Assembly: GCF_000328565.1 (NCBI RefSeq) | Contig: NC_019966.1 | Coordinates: 1,302,001 to 1,366,000 of the forward strand | Direction of reading: 5' to 3' | DNA from: Mycobacterium sp. JS623 | GTDB taxonomy: Bacteria; Actinomycetota; Actinomycetes; Mycobacteriales; Mycobacteriaceae | DNA: 64,000 nt | Shown: piece after piece, positions 39,651 to 48,558 of the stretch | How positions within the stretch are numbered: the stretch's first letter is position 1 | Layout: every line of letters starts with the position of its first letter | The notes under the pieces: generated by a model | Seen by the model: the letters and a program-made list of their open reading frames with translations, nothing else | Database searches by the model: none | What the model was told of the DNA's origin: nothing | Position numbers and translations under genes: made by a program

Positions 39651-41141
39651 ATGTCGACAGCAATCGACCTGAACACTCCGGCTCATGCCGAGTTGCAGCG
39701 GCGACCTGCCGCGTCGAGGCGGGTCTGGCAACGCCGGTACGAGCTGGTACTGCGGTTCAGTGACACCGGTGTGGTTATGGCGGCTGTGGTTGCCGGGCAG
39801 TGGTTGCGGTTCGGTGCTGTGCCCGGTGTCGGCGCGGAATTCCTCGACTGGCGATATTGGGCGACGCCTGCGGCCGTGGTCTCCATCTGGGTGCTTTTCT
39901 TGACGATCTATCGTGCCCGGGAGCCGCGGATCCTCGGCGCCGGCCCCGAAGAGTATCGCCGAGTGGCAGCAGCCACCTTCTCCGCATTCGGTGCGATTGC
40001 GATCTTTGCGCTTTTGTTCAGGCTGGATTTCGCCAGGGGCTACCTCGCAATTGCATTGCCGCTCGGGCTCATCGGCCTGCTGGCCAGCCGGCGAATGGCC
40101 CGTCAGGTCGTCGCCGGCCAGCGCCGGCGCAGGCAGTGCCTCACGTCGGTGTTGATTGTCGGTGCGCCGGGCCCGGCACTCGGTCTCGTACGGTCACTGG
40201 CCCGCACACCCGAGTACGGCTACGAGGTAGTGGGCGTCTGCCACCCAGGCCAGAGTCAACCCGGAAGGCCGCCGCATACCGCCGACGGTGTGCCCGTGTA
40301 CACGCACAATGACGACCTGGTGGAGATCATCGAGGCGTGCGGCGCCGACACAGTCGCACTGACGGCCACCGACCGGCTCGAACCGCACGAGATCGGCGAC
40401 TTGTCGTGGCAGCTGGAAAAGCTCGACATCGATCTTGTGGTCTCGCCGGGGATGGTCGGTCTCGCGGGTCCCCGATTGACGATGCGACCGGTCGCTGACT
40501 TGCCGCTGATTCACGTGGACAAGCCGCAGTACGACGGTGCCAAGCGGTTTGAGAAGCGCGCCTTCGATGTTTGCTTCTCGATCATGGTTTTGTCGCTTGC
40601 GCTGCCCATATTGGTTGCTGCGGCCGTGGCGGTGAAGCTTACGAGTAAAGGTCCGATCTTTTACAAATCCGACCGCATCGGGATGGATGGCAACCCATTC
40701 AGCATGCTAAAGATCCGCACAATGGTGGAGGGCGCGGATGCGCAACGGCCTCAACTAGCGGAGCTGAACGAGGTCGAGGGTGGAGTCATTTTCAAAATGC
40801 GCCGCGACCCCAGGGTCACCCCCGTCGGGCGATTTCTCCGCCGGTACAGCATCGATGAGCTGCCCCAGTTCGTCAACGTGCTGCGCCGCGAGATGAGCGT
40901 CGTGGGACCGCGGCCCCCGCTGCCATCGGAGGTTGAGGCATACGACGATCGGGTGCGCAGGCGCCTGCTGGTCCGGCCGGGTATCACGGGTCTGTGGCAG
41001 ATCAGTGGGCGATCGGACCTCAGCTGGGATGACTTTGTCCGGCTGGACCTGTCGTATGTCGAGAACTGGTCGATGATCAGCGACCTGCTCATCGCGGCGA
41101 AGACGGTCCGGGCAGTATTCAGCGGTACTGGTGCCTACTAG
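39651..41141 (+). CDS. Polyprenyl glycosylphosphotransferase (WcaJ/WbaP type) initiating polysaccharide synthesis
   Basis: This 496-residue membrane enzyme has four N-terminal transmembrane helices (about residues 40-150), a central nucleotide-binding-like domain (SVLIVGAPGPALGLVRSL near 165) and the C-terminal Bac_transf catalytic domain. The latter has KRFEKRAFDVCFSI, a membrane helix near 310-330, LKIRTM, DELPQFVNVLRREMSVVGPRP and PGITGLWQISGRS. It transfers a sugar-1-phosphate to undecaprenyl/decaprenyl phosphate, the committed first step of Wzx/Wzy-type polysaccharide assembly. It lies between accD5 and birA, which are adjacent in M. tuberculosis, so it was inserted here. Confidence 0.92.
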   Translation: MSTAIDLNTPAHAELQRRPAASRRVWQRRYELVLRFSDTGVVMAAVVAGQWLRFGAVPGVGAEFLDWRYWATPAAVVSIWVLFLTIYRAREPRILGAGPEEYRRVAAATFSAFGAIAIFALLFRLDFARGYLAIALPLGLIGLLASRRMARQVVAGQRRRRQCLTSVLIVGAPGPALGLVRSLARTPEYGYEVVGVCHPGQSQPGRPPHTADGVPVYTHNDDLVEIIEACGADTVALTATDRLEPHEIGDLSWQLEKLDIDLVVSPGMVGLAGPRLTMRPVADLPLIHVDKPQYDGAKRFEKRAFDVCFSIMVLSLALPILVAAAVAVKLTSKGPIFYKSDRIGMDGNPFSMLKIRTMVEGADAQRPQLAELNEVEGGVIFKMRRDPRVTPVGRFLRRYSIDELPQFVNVLRREMSVVGPRPPLPSEVEAYDDRVRRRLLVRPGITGLWQISGRSDLSWDDFVRLDLSYVENWSMISDLLIAAKTVRAVFSGTGAY

Positions 41142-41173
41142 TCCATCCAGCCGTCAGGGTCGACAATTTGCCC

Positions 41174-41980
41174 ATGGCAGTCGGGGACCCCTTACGGCGA
41201 CCTCTTGACGTCGCGACGCTACACGCGGATTTCATTGCAACCGATTCTCCCTGGCGTGAACTGACGGTCGTGGAGAAGACCGGCTCCACAAACGCCGATC
41301 TACTCGCGCGCGCCGCCGCGGGGAAGGACGTGGCGGGCGCCGTCCTCATAGCCGAGCATCAGACCGCAGGCCGTGGCCGAATCGGCCGGGTGTGGTCGGC
41401 GGTGCCGCACGCCCAAGTCCTCATGTCGGTGGGGATAGGAGCGACCGACGTGAATCCGGACGCCTGGGGCTGGCTACCGCTGGCGACCGGGGTCGCCGTT
41501 GTCGATGCCGTGGCAGCGGTGTGCAGAATCGAGGCCGGGTTGAAGTGGCCGAACGACGTTCTCGTCGGTGACCGCAAACTCGCCGGCATACTGGCTGAAG
41601 TGGCGGTGCCGAGGTCGACGATCGTCGTCGGGGTCGGGCTCAACGTGAGCCTGCGTGCCGACGAGGTCGGCGAGCCGGCTGCTACCTCGCTGCTCGAACT
41701 CGGAGTGAAAGCCGATCGCAACGCGTTGGTCCGCCGACTGTTGCTCGAGTTGCGGGCTCGAATCGATGACTGGCGCACGGCCGACCCTCGGTTGGCGGAC
41801 GATTACCGGGCACGCAGCCTCACCCTTGGTTCCGACGTGCGCGTCGAACTGCCCGGCCAGCGTTCGCTAGTCGGCAAGGCGGAGTCGATTGACCCGCAGG
41901 GTCGGCTGACGATCAATAGCGACGGCGACGTGGTCACCGTCTCCGCCGGTGACGTTGTCCACCTCCGCCCAGCGCGATGA
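41174..41980 (+). CDS. birA: Biotin-protein ligase BirA (no DNA-binding domain)
   Basis: This 268-residue ligase has the biotinoyl-AMP loop AGRGRIGRVW near residue 61, KWPNDVLVGDRKLAGIL near 117, and a C-terminal beta-barrel domain (about 215-268). No N-terminal helix-turn-helix is present, so it is not a repressor. It biotinylates AccA3 in the same neighbourhood. GACAAT lies six bases before ATG 41174, a possible leaderless -10. It corresponds to Rv3279c. Confidence 0.93.
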   Translation: MAVGDPLRRPLDVATLHADFIATDSPWRELTVVEKTGSTNADLLARAAAGKDVAGAVLIAEHQTAGRGRIGRVWSAVPHAQVLMSVGIGATDVNPDAWGWLPLATGVAVVDAVAAVCRIEAGLKWPNDVLVGDRKLAGILAEVAVPRSTIVVGVGLNVSLRADEVGEPAATSLLELGVKADRNALVRRLLLELRARIDDWRTADPRLADDYRARSLTLGSDVRVELPGQRSLVGKAESIDPQGRLTINSDGDVVTVSAGDVVHLRPAR

Positions 41981-42352
41981 CGTTCACAGGGCCGGAATGA
42001 CAACGGGGGCCGCCTGGCGAAGTTTGCATTGAAATGCGAGAATATTTACTCCGATGTATTATTTCGAGACGTCCCGACGAGCGCTGAGCATGTCTAACAG
42101 ACGCCCCCACTATTACGGGTGGCCATGGACCTTCGCCGCCTACAGCGCTCAGAGGAGCTAACCGAGGAGAAGCGCCATATGGTGTCGCCTGACAAGCTTT
42201 TGACGCCTGCACGGGCTACAACCGGGAGTGCGCCATGTCGAGCTATGCCGGCAGTGCGCGGGCGGACCGGCCGTCGGCCGAATGCACATTCAGCGAAACG
42301 CGATTCATCCATCCGGCCAGGCAAGAGAACCCCTTAGGGGAGGCGCGAAGAA
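41981..42352. other. 372-bp intergenic region, AT-rich, probable promoter of the epimerase
   Basis: The first part (42030-42060) is markedly AT-rich for this genome, with GAATATTTACTCCGATGTA. No credible gene is present; a 72-codon frame at 42119-42337 lacks coding bias. A small CCCC-TTA-GGGG hairpin overlaps the GGGGAGG ribosome site of the next gene. Confidence 0.5.
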
Positions 42353-43270
42353 ATGACGACGATACTCATCACGGGTGCCGCCGGCTTCGTTGGGCGTCAT
42401 TTTGCCAAAGCGTTAGCCAGAGCGGTTCCCGAGGCCGTGCTAGTCGGACTGGACCGGGATTTCGATATGCCGGGCTGCCATCAGCGGATAGTGTGCGACC
42501 TCGCCGACACTCATGTCTTTCAGACATTGCAGGCGGTGGGGCCGATTGATTACGTCGTACATCTAGCGGCACGATCCGATGTTCATTTCTCGTTGGCCCG
42601 ACCCGACATTTACATCCGCGACAATGTGCTTGCTACCAGCAACTTGATCCAAGCGCTTGGCCAGCACAGATCAATTAAGCGTTTTCTGTCGGTATCCTCG
42701 TGCGAGGTTTATGGCAACACGCCAAGGCCCGCGGTCGAAACCGATCTTCCAAAACCTCGAACTCCGTATGCGGCAAGCAAACTGGCCCAGGAGCATATCG
42801 CATTGTCCGCGATAGACCACCAGTCGATACCGACCGTCGTGTGCCGCTTGTTCAACAATTACGGACACGGTCAACAAGCCAACAGGTTGATCCCCAGAAT
42901 CCTTCAGGCGATTCACCGCGATGAAAAGTTCGAGCTCGTCGGCGACGGCAGTCAGACCCGCGACTGGGTCTCTGTGCAAGACACATGCGACGCGCTGATT
43001 CGCCTGCTATTCGAGCCGAAAGTCCAACTCGGAGACATTTTCAATATCTCGGCCGAGGAAGTGTACTCGGTCCTGCAGGTGCTCGAACTGTGTGAAGCCA
43101 GTTCGAATCGATCCCTGCTGACTGACCGCTCCAACAAAGACCCGGGCCATCTGGAGAAGTCGTCCGGAAACGGTGAAAAGCTGCGGTCGGTCACAGGCTG
43201 GCGGCCTCGAGAAACTCTGCGCGCGTTTCTCGATTCCGTTGTGAAATCGGAAGAATCTGTCGGAGACTGA
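42353..43270 (+). CDS. NAD-dependent sugar epimerase/dehydratase of the polysaccharide island
   Basis: This 305-residue extended SDR has ILITGAAGFVGRHFA at the N-terminus, VVHLAARSDVHFSLARP near 68, the SSCEVYG motif near 120 and the catalytic YAASKLAQE near 140. WVSVQDTCDALIRLL near 203 is the usual epimerase C-terminal region. GGGGAGG precedes the ATG. The codon and base composition are noticeably more AT-rich than the flanking core genes, in keeping with transfer. The product sugar is not determined. It lies upstream of gmd and fcl. Confidence 0.86.
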   Translation: MTTILITGAAGFVGRHFAKALARAVPEAVLVGLDRDFDMPGCHQRIVCDLADTHVFQTLQAVGPIDYVVHLAARSDVHFSLARPDIYIRDNVLATSNLIQALGQHRSIKRFLSVSSCEVYGNTPRPAVETDLPKPRTPYAASKLAQEHIALSAIDHQSIPTVVCRLFNNYGHGQQANRLIPRILQAIHRDEKFELVGDGSQTRDWVSVQDTCDALIRLLFEPKVQLGDIFNISAEEVYSVLQVLELCEASSNRSLLTDRSNKDPGHLEKSSGNGEKLRSVTGWRPRETLRAFLDSVVKSEESVGD

Positions 43271-43408
43271 TCTTTCTCCCGCATCTGCAGGGCTACGCCA
43301 AACGCCGCGGACAATTGCGCCCAAGTGCGCTCGGAGCGGTCGGCGTATGTGACTTGCTGTAGCGTTCGGGGGACCAGCTAACGTTACCGACCGGATTTAG
43401 GACGGGAT

Positions 43409-44434
43409 ATGCCGAAACGAGCGTTGATAACCGGGATCACCGGGCAGGATGGTTCCTACTTGGCCGAGCTGTTACTCAGCAAAGGCTATGAGGTACACGG
43501 CCTGATCCGGCGAGCGTCGACGTTCAACACTTCGCGCATCGACCATATCTACGAGGATCCGCACGATCCCGACGCGAGGTTGTTCCTGCATTTCGGCGAT
43601 CTGTCCGATGGCTCGCGACTGGTCACCCTGCTCGCCTCGATCGATCCGGACGAGGTGTACAACATGGCCGCGCAGTCGCATGTCCGGGTCTCGTTCGACG
43701 AGCCTGCCCAGACCGGCGACACCACAGGCCTCGGTTCTGTCCGATTGCTGGAGGCGGTGCGGTTGGCCGGCGTCGACTGCCGGTTCTACCAAGCTTCCAG
43801 TTCCGAGATGCTGGGCGCGTCGCCCCCGCCCCAGGACGAGAACACGCCGTTTTATCCGCGGTCGCCATACGGTGTGGCCAAGGTGTACTCGTTCTGGATC
43901 ACGAAGAACTACCGAGAGTCCTACGGGCTGTTCGCTGTCAACGGCATCCTGTTCAACCACGAGTCGCCCCGCCGCGGTGAAACCTTCGTGACCAGGAAGA
44001 TCACGCGCGCAGTCGCGCGCATCAAGGCCGGCCTCGAGAACACTCTGTACATGGGCAACCTGGACGCGATTCGCGACTGGGGCTACGCGCCCGAGTACGT
44101 TGAGGGCATCTGGCGCATGCTGCAGGCCGACGAACCCGACGACTACGTGCTGGCCACCGGTGACGGGTACACCGTTCGCGATTTCTTGCAGTTCGCCTTC
44201 TCCTACGCCGACCTGGACTGGCAGGAATACGTCCGCTTCGACGAGCGATACCTGCGCCCCTCCGAAGTCGACGTATTGATCGGCGACGCGTCGAAGGCCG
44301 AGCGCAACCTGAGTTGGACGCCGTCCGTGCGCACTCCCGAGCTGGCCCGCATCATGGTGGAGGCCGATATTGCGGCGCTGCAGTGTGAGGGCAAGCCGTG
44401 GATCGACAAGCCAGCCGTCGCCGGCTGGCAGTGA
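43409..44434 (+). CDS. gmd: GDP-mannose 4,6-dehydratase
   Basis: This 341-residue enzyme starts [22 protein letters not shown], the GMD signature. It contains [16 protein letters not shown] near 85, the catalytic [10 protein letters not shown] near 150 and the hallmark [20 protein letters not shown] near 180. It converts GDP-mannose to GDP-4-keto-6-deoxymannose, the branch point to GDP-fucose, GDP-rhamnose or perosamine. A TAACGTTA palindrome at 43379-43386 lies in the promoter zone. Fcl follows 25 bases downstream, so the route goes to GDP-L-fucose. Confidence 0.94.
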   Translation: MPKRALITGITGQDGSYLAELLLSKGYEVHGLIRRASTFNTSRIDHIYEDPHDPDARLFLHFGDLSDGSRLVTLLASIDPDEVYNMAAQSHVRVSFDEPAQTGDTTGLGSVRLLEAVRLAGVDCRFYQASSSEMLGASPPPQDENTPFYPRSPYGVAKVYSFWITKNYRESYGLFAVNGILFNHESPRRGETFVTRKITRAVARIKAGLENTLYMGNLDAIRDWGYAPEYVEGIWRMLQADEPDDYVLATGDGYTVRDFLQFAFSYADLDWQEYVRFDERYLRPSEVDVLIGDASKAERNLSWTPSVRTPELARIMVEADIAALQCEGKPWIDKPAVAGWQ

Positions 44435-44459
44435 CGACAGATAACAGAACGGAGCTCGG

Positions 44460-45458
44460 GTGACATCGTCGCAGCCAACGGAAAACGCAGACGACGCGTC
44501 AGGCGCCGTTTCACCAATCGATCGCGGTGCATCGATATACGTCGCTGGTCATCGCGGCCTGGTCGGATCGGCGATCTGGGAACTATTGCATGCCAAGGGT
44601 TTTGAGCACGTAATTGGTCGCACTTCGTCGGAGTTGGATCTGCGCGATCGCGACGCGGTGTTCGAGTTCTTCGCCGCGGAGCGGCCCGCCGTGGTCGTGC
44701 TGGCCGCGGCAAAAGTCGGTGGCATACTTGCCAACTCGACGTTGCCCGCGGATTTCATTTCCGAGAATCTGCAGATCCAGGTCAACGTCATGGATGCCGC
44801 GCTCCGCCATGGTGTCACCCGGCTGCTCTTCCTCGGATCGTCATGCATCTACCCGAAATTCGCGCCGCAGCCGATACCTGAAAGTGCGTTGCTGACAGGG
44901 CTTCTCGAAAAGACCAATGATGCATACGCGATCGCCAAGATCGCAGGCATCATCCAGGTCCAATCTGTGCGCAGACAGCATGGGCTGCCGTGGATTTCGG
45001 CGATGCCGACCAACCTGTACGGTCCCCGGGACAACTTCTCGCCCTCGGGCTCACACGTGCTTCCTGCGCTGATACGTCGCTTCGATGAGGCCCGCGCGAC
45101 CGCGGTGCCGAGCGTGACCAACTGGGGAACGGGCACGCCGCGGCGCGAACTGATGCATGTTGACGACATGGCCTCGGCGTGTCTGCACCTACTCGATTGC
45201 TACAACGGGCCGTCTCAGGTGAACGTCGGCACCGGCGTCGACCACTCCATCGCCGAAATCTCCGGCATCGTCGCCGAGGCTGTCGGATACAACGGGACCA
45301 TCGAGTGGGACACCACCAAACCGGACGGCACGCCACGCAAACTGCTCGACGTCGGACTGTTGAACAGCACCGGCTGGAGTTCGTCGATCGACCTGGCCTC
45401 CGGCGTCGCATCCACGGTCGAGTGGTATCGCGCAAACCGCGCGGCGCTGCGCGGCTGA
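44460..45458 (+). CDS. fcl: GDP-L-fucose synthase (epimerase/reductase)
   Basis: This 332-residue protein has the N-terminal IYVAGHRGLVGSAIWELL, the GSSCIYPKFAPQPIPES motif near 122, the catalytic YAIAKIAG near 152 and PTNLYGPRDNFSPSGSHVLPALIRRF near 180. All are hallmarks of GDP-4-keto-6-deoxymannose 3,5-epimerase/4-reductase. It uses NADPH to make GDP-L-fucose. The GTG start follows GGAG. With gmd it resembles the gmdA-epiA pair of mycobacterial glycolipid loci, but here it belongs to a Wzx/Wzy-like set. Confidence 0.93.
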   Translation: MTSSQPTENADDASGAVSPIDRGASIYVAGHRGLVGSAIWELLHAKGFEHVIGRTSSELDLRDRDAVFEFFAAERPAVVVLAAAKVGGILANSTLPADFISENLQIQVNVMDAALRHGVTRLLFLGSSCIYPKFAPQPIPESALLTGLLEKTNDAYAIAKIAGIIQVQSVRRQHGLPWISAMPTNLYGPRDNFSPSGSHVLPALIRRFDEARATAVPSVTNWGTGTPRRELMHVDDMASACLHLLDCYNGPSQVNVGTGVDHSIAEISGIVAEAVGYNGTIEWDTTKPDGTPRKLLDVGLLNSTGWSSSIDLASGVASTVEWYRANRAALRG

Positions 45459-45505
45459 GGGGGCAGGCCATGGCGAAGCGACCCGAATCGACTGGCCAAT
45501 CTGGG

Positions 45506-45511
45506 TAAAGT
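45506..45511 (+). promoter_or_regulatory. Leaderless -10 (TAAAGT) for the PH-domain gene
   Basis: TAAAGT is followed by CGCAGC and GTG 45518, the same six-base spacing seen before lrp, lat and the PAS-ANTAR gene. Confidence 0.55.
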
Positions 45512-45517
45512 CGCAGC

Positions 45518-46060
45518 GTGGGCTATCCCGACAACGTACTGGCTGGCGATGAGCACGTGGTGCTGCACAGGCACCCGCATTGGAAGCGCCTGATATCGGC
45601 CGTTCTCGTGCTGGTCGTGGCCAGCGCGCTGGCCGCGTTTCTGGCGGCCGTCGTGCAGCAGACCGATTGGGACAACACGGCCAAGACGGTTCTTTTCGCG
45701 GTGATCGCCGTGATCTGGGTGGTGGCCGTCGGGTGGTTGACGCTGTGGCCATTCCTCACCTGGTGGACCACGCATTTCGTCATCACGGACCGGCGGGTGA
45801 TGTTCCGGCACGGACTGCTCACCCGCACCGGCATCGATATTCCGCTGGCCCGGATCAACAGCGTCGAGTTCCGGCACGGACTTTTCGACCGGATGCTGCG
45901 GACCGGGACTTTGATCATCGAGTCCGCTTCTCAGGACCCCCTCGAATTCGAGGACATCCCGCGAGTGGAGCGGGTCCACTCACTGCTGTATCACGAAGTC
46001 TTCGACACCCTCGGTTCCGAGGAGTCCGACAGCCGTTCCCCGCGATCACCGCGGGGCTGA
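45518..46060 (+). CDS. PH-domain (DUF304) membrane protein, Rv3278c-like
   Basis: This 180-residue protein has two N-terminal membrane helices (about residues 25-47 and 60-85) followed by a bacterial PH domain: THFVITDRRVMFRHGLLTRTGIDIPLARINSVEFRHGLFDRMLRTG (within 88-135) and TLIIESASQDPLEFEDI. The role is unknown in mycobacteria. The position beside purK and GtrA equals Rv3278c. Its 3' end overlaps the convergent GtrA gene by 70 bases. Confidence 0.88.
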   Translation: MGYPDNVLAGDEHVVLHRHPHWKRLISAVLVLVVASALAAFLAAVVQQTDWDNTAKTVLFAVIAVIWVVAVGWLTLWPFLTWWTTHFVITDRRVMFRHGLLTRTGIDIPLARINSVEFRHGLFDRMLRTGTLIIESASQDPLEFEDIPRVERVHSLLYHEVFDTLGSEESDSRSPRSPRG

Positions 46061-46674
46061 TCGCGACCGCGTCGCCGCCTCGCCGACTGGCGCAACCACG
46101 TGACGTTGGACGCGCCGTGCGCATCTTCGAGGGCCTCGGCAATCCCGCCGGCGGTGAACGTCGACTCGAGCGCCGTGTCGGGATTGTGTCCGAATTCTTC
46201 GGGGAACACCCAGCGTCGAAATGCCCAGAACCTGAACGCCATCTGCAGCAGGTTTCCGATGATGTAGGCGGCGATGAAGTCGGCGATGTTCTCGGCGGTC
46301 AGGCTGACCTGCGGTACGCGCAGCTCGAACACATAGCTCGACACCCACAGCGGAGCCATGCTCAGCAGCACGCCAACACCGCTGAACATGAAGAACAGCA
46401 GTGCCTCATGGTGCCGTTCGCGACCGCCGCGGTCACGGAAACTCCATTCGCGGTTCAGTATGTAGGACGCGATGACCGCGACGATGCCGGAGATGACCTT
46501 GGCGGTCACCGGCTTTGGCTCCAGGATCGTGAGCTTGAGCGTGTAGAACAGCGCGGAGTCGATGACGAACGTGGTGGCACCGACGATCGCGAACTTGATC
46601 AGCTCGTGGTGCTGCTCGGCCACGGGCCGGATAAACCTCGGCAGGCGCGCGATTGTCGCGTCGGTGAAGGACAC
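45991..46674 (-). CDS. GtrA-family membrane protein (Rv3277-like)
   Basis: This 227-residue GtrA/DPMS3-like protein has four membrane helices (about residues 25-45, 55-75, 90-112 and 130-150), with KFAIVGATTFVIDSALFYTLK at the first and LNREWSFRDRGG after the second. GtrA proteins help flip or elongate polyprenyl-linked sugars. I start at GTG 46674 (VSFTDATIARL), just after TACACT on the minus strand. The gene is the Rv3277 ortholog by position, although its function would also suit the polysaccharide genes around it. Confidence 0.85.
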   Translation of the reverse strand: MSFTDATIARLPRFIRPVAEQHHELIKFAIVGATTFVIDSALFYTLKLTILEPKPVTAKVISGIVAVIASYILNREWSFRDRGGRERHHEALLFFMFSGVGVLLSMAPLWVSSYVFELRVPQVSLTAENIADFIAAYIIGNLLQMAFRFWAFRRWVFPEEFGHNPDTALESTFTAGGIAEALEDAHGASNVTWLRQSARRRRGRDQPRGDRGERLSDSSEPRVSKTS

Positions 46675-46801
46675 AACACGGCAGTGTACGTAAACAGCCG
46701 ATGCCCCGCCCAATCCCTGCGCCACGCCAGGGTATCCCCGCCGGTCAACGCGGCAGTCTTCACGGGAATGTGATGTGGACCACCGGTGGTGCCATGACAC
46801 G

Positions 46802-48019
46802 ATGTGTCCCGTGCCGGAAACACCCATCGTCGCGATGATCGGCGGCGGTCAGCTGGCGAGAATGACGCATCAGGCCGCGATCGCGCTCGGACAGTCGCTG
46901 CGGGTGCTTGCGGTCAGCCCCGACGATCCGGCCGCCCTGGTGACTCCGGACGTGGTGCTCGGCTCGCATGACGACCTCGACGCGCTGCGCCGCGCCGCCG
47001 CAGGGGCCACCGTGGTGACCTTCGACCACGAGCACGTGCCGACGGCGCTGCTGGAAAAGCTGATCGCGGACGGCTCGACCGTCGCTCCGCCGCCTGGGGC
47101 GTTGGTTCATGCGCAGGACAAATTGATCATGCGCCGTCGTCTGCACACGTTGGGTGCACCTGTTCCGCGGTTCACCGCGGTCGAACGCCTCGACGACGTC
47201 GACGCCTTCGCTCGGCGCCTCGACGGCCCGCTCGTCGTCAAGACGGTGCGTGGCGGCTACGACGGGCGAGGGGTGATGCTGACCGAGAGCCTCGCGCAAG
47301 CCCGCGACGTCGTCGGCGGATACCTGGCCGACAAGGTCCCGGTGCTGCTGGAAGAGCGCGTCGCGATGCGACGGGAATTGTCGGCACTGGTGGCACGGTC
47401 ACAGTTCGGTCAGGGCGCGGCGTGGCCGGTCGTGCAGACCGTGCAACACGACGGCATATGTGTGCTGGTGCTGGCCCCGGCCCCCGGCCTGGCGCCGGCA
47501 GTTGGAGCAGAAGCGCAGCAACTGGCGCTTCGGCTGGCCGATGACCTGGGCGTCGTCGGGGTGCTTGCCGTCGAGTTGTTCGAAACCATCGACGGCGAGC
47601 TGCTGGTCAACGAGTTGGCGATGCGGCCGCACAATTCAGGTCATTGGACGATGGACGGAGCAACCACCAGCCAGTTCGAGCAGCACCTTCGCGCCGTACT
47701 GGACTATCCACTCGGTGACACCACGCCGATTGTGCCGCTGACGGTGATGGCCAACGTGCTGGGTGCCGCGGAGCCGCCGGCGGTGAGGATGGACGAGCGG
47801 CTCCATCACCTGTTCGCCCGAATGCCCGACGCTAGGGTGCATCTGTACGGCAAGGACGAGCGCCCCGGCCGAAAGATCGGACACGTCAACATCCTCGGCG
47901 GCCCGGCAGGCTCGCCGGACGACCCGACGTACGTCTCGGGGCAGCGGGAGCGTGCAGAGCGGGCGGCACACTGGTTGTCGCACGCCGAATGGACCGACGG
48001 ATGGGATGTGCATGGCTGA
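46802..48019 (+). CDS. purK: N5-carboxyaminoimidazole ribonucleotide synthase PurK
   Basis: This ATP-grasp enzyme of about 405 residues has [17 protein letters not shown] at the N-terminus, [16 protein letters not shown] near 150 and [26 protein letters not shown] near 262. The last segment is the metal-binding and substrate signature of PurK. It makes N5-CAIR from AIR, bicarbonate and ATP in purine synthesis. The start is ATG 46802 or GTG 46811. It overlaps purE by eight bases. It corresponds to Rv3276c. Confidence 0.93.
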   Translation: MCPVPETPIVAMIGGGQLARMTHQAAIALGQSLRVLAVSPDDPAALVTPDVVLGSHDDLDALRRAAAGATVVTFDHEHVPTALLEKLIADGSTVAPPPGALVHAQDKLIMRRRLHTLGAPVPRFTAVERLDDVDAFARRLDGPLVVKTVRGGYDGRGVMLTESLAQARDVVGGYLADKVPVLLEERVAMRRELSALVARSQFGQGAAWPVVQTVQHDGICVLVLAPAPGLAPAVGAEAQQLALRLADDLGVVGVLAVELFETIDGELLVNELAMRPHNSGHWTMDGATTSQFEQHLRAVLDYPLGDTTPIVPLTVMANVLGAAEPPAVRMDERLHHLFARMPDARVHLYGKDERPGRKIGHVNILGGPAGSPDDPTYVSGQRERAERAAHWLSHAEWTDGWDVHG

Positions 48020-48530
48020 ACGACCGCGCGTCGGCCTGATCATGGGCAGCGACTCTGACTGGTCGGTGATGGAGGCCGCCGCCGAGGCGTTGGCCGAATT
48101 CGACGTACGGTTCGAAGTCGGCGTCGTCTCGGCGCACCGCACACCGGAACGAATGCTGGACTACGCGCGAACCGCCGCAGCGCGCGGTCTCGAGGTGATC
48201 ATCGCGGGTGCCGGAGGCGCGGCGCACCTGCCTGGCATGGTCGCATCGGCCACCCCGCTGCCAGTGGTAGGCGTCCCGGTGCCGCTCGCCAGCTTGGACG
48301 GTCTGGATTCGTTGCTGTCGATAGTGCAAATGCCCGCCGGGGTTCCGGTGGCCACGGTGTCGATCGGCGGCGCACGCAACGCGGGCTTGCTTGCCGTGCG
48401 CATGCTGGGGGCTGCGGACGCGAAACTGCGCGAGCGGATGGAGGCGTTTCAGCGCGACCTGGAGGCGATGGTCGCGGACAAGGACGCAGCGCTACGGCAC
48501 CGATTACTCGGCAATAGCAGCCAGGAGTAA
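48012..48530 (+). CDS. purE: N5-CAIR mutase PurE
   Basis: This 172-residue class I PurE has [21 protein letters not shown] at the N-terminus, the [17 protein letters not shown] loop near 40 with the catalytic His, and [24 protein letters not shown] near 68. It converts N5-CAIR to CAIR. It is coupled to purK through an eight-base overlap. ATG 48012 is chosen; an in-frame ATG two codons upstream is also possible. Confidence 0.94.
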   Translation: MAERPRVGLIMGSDSDWSVMEAAAEALAEFDVRFEVGVVSAHRTPERMLDYARTAAARGLEVIIAGAGGAAHLPGMVASATPLPVVGVPVPLASLDGLDSLLSIVQMPAGVPVATVSIGGARNAGLLAVRMLGAADAKLRERMEAFQRDLEAMVADKDAALRHRLLGNSSQE

Positions 48531-48533
48531 AGT

Positions 48534-48545
48534 TACTCGCGAGTA
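48534..48545. promoter_or_regulatory. 12-bp palindromic operator before fadE25
   Basis: TACTCGCGAGTA is perfectly symmetrical and lies between the purE stop and the fadE25 ribosome site (AAGGAG). The size and position fit a TetR-type repressor site controlling beta-oxidation genes. The regulator is not identified. Confidence 0.6.
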
Positions 48546-48558
48546 GCAAGGAGTCGTG

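Noticed and set aside
42119..42337. 72-codon frame before the epimerase gene
   Set aside because: No ribosome site of note, biased Arg/Pro composition, and it covers the probable promoter region.
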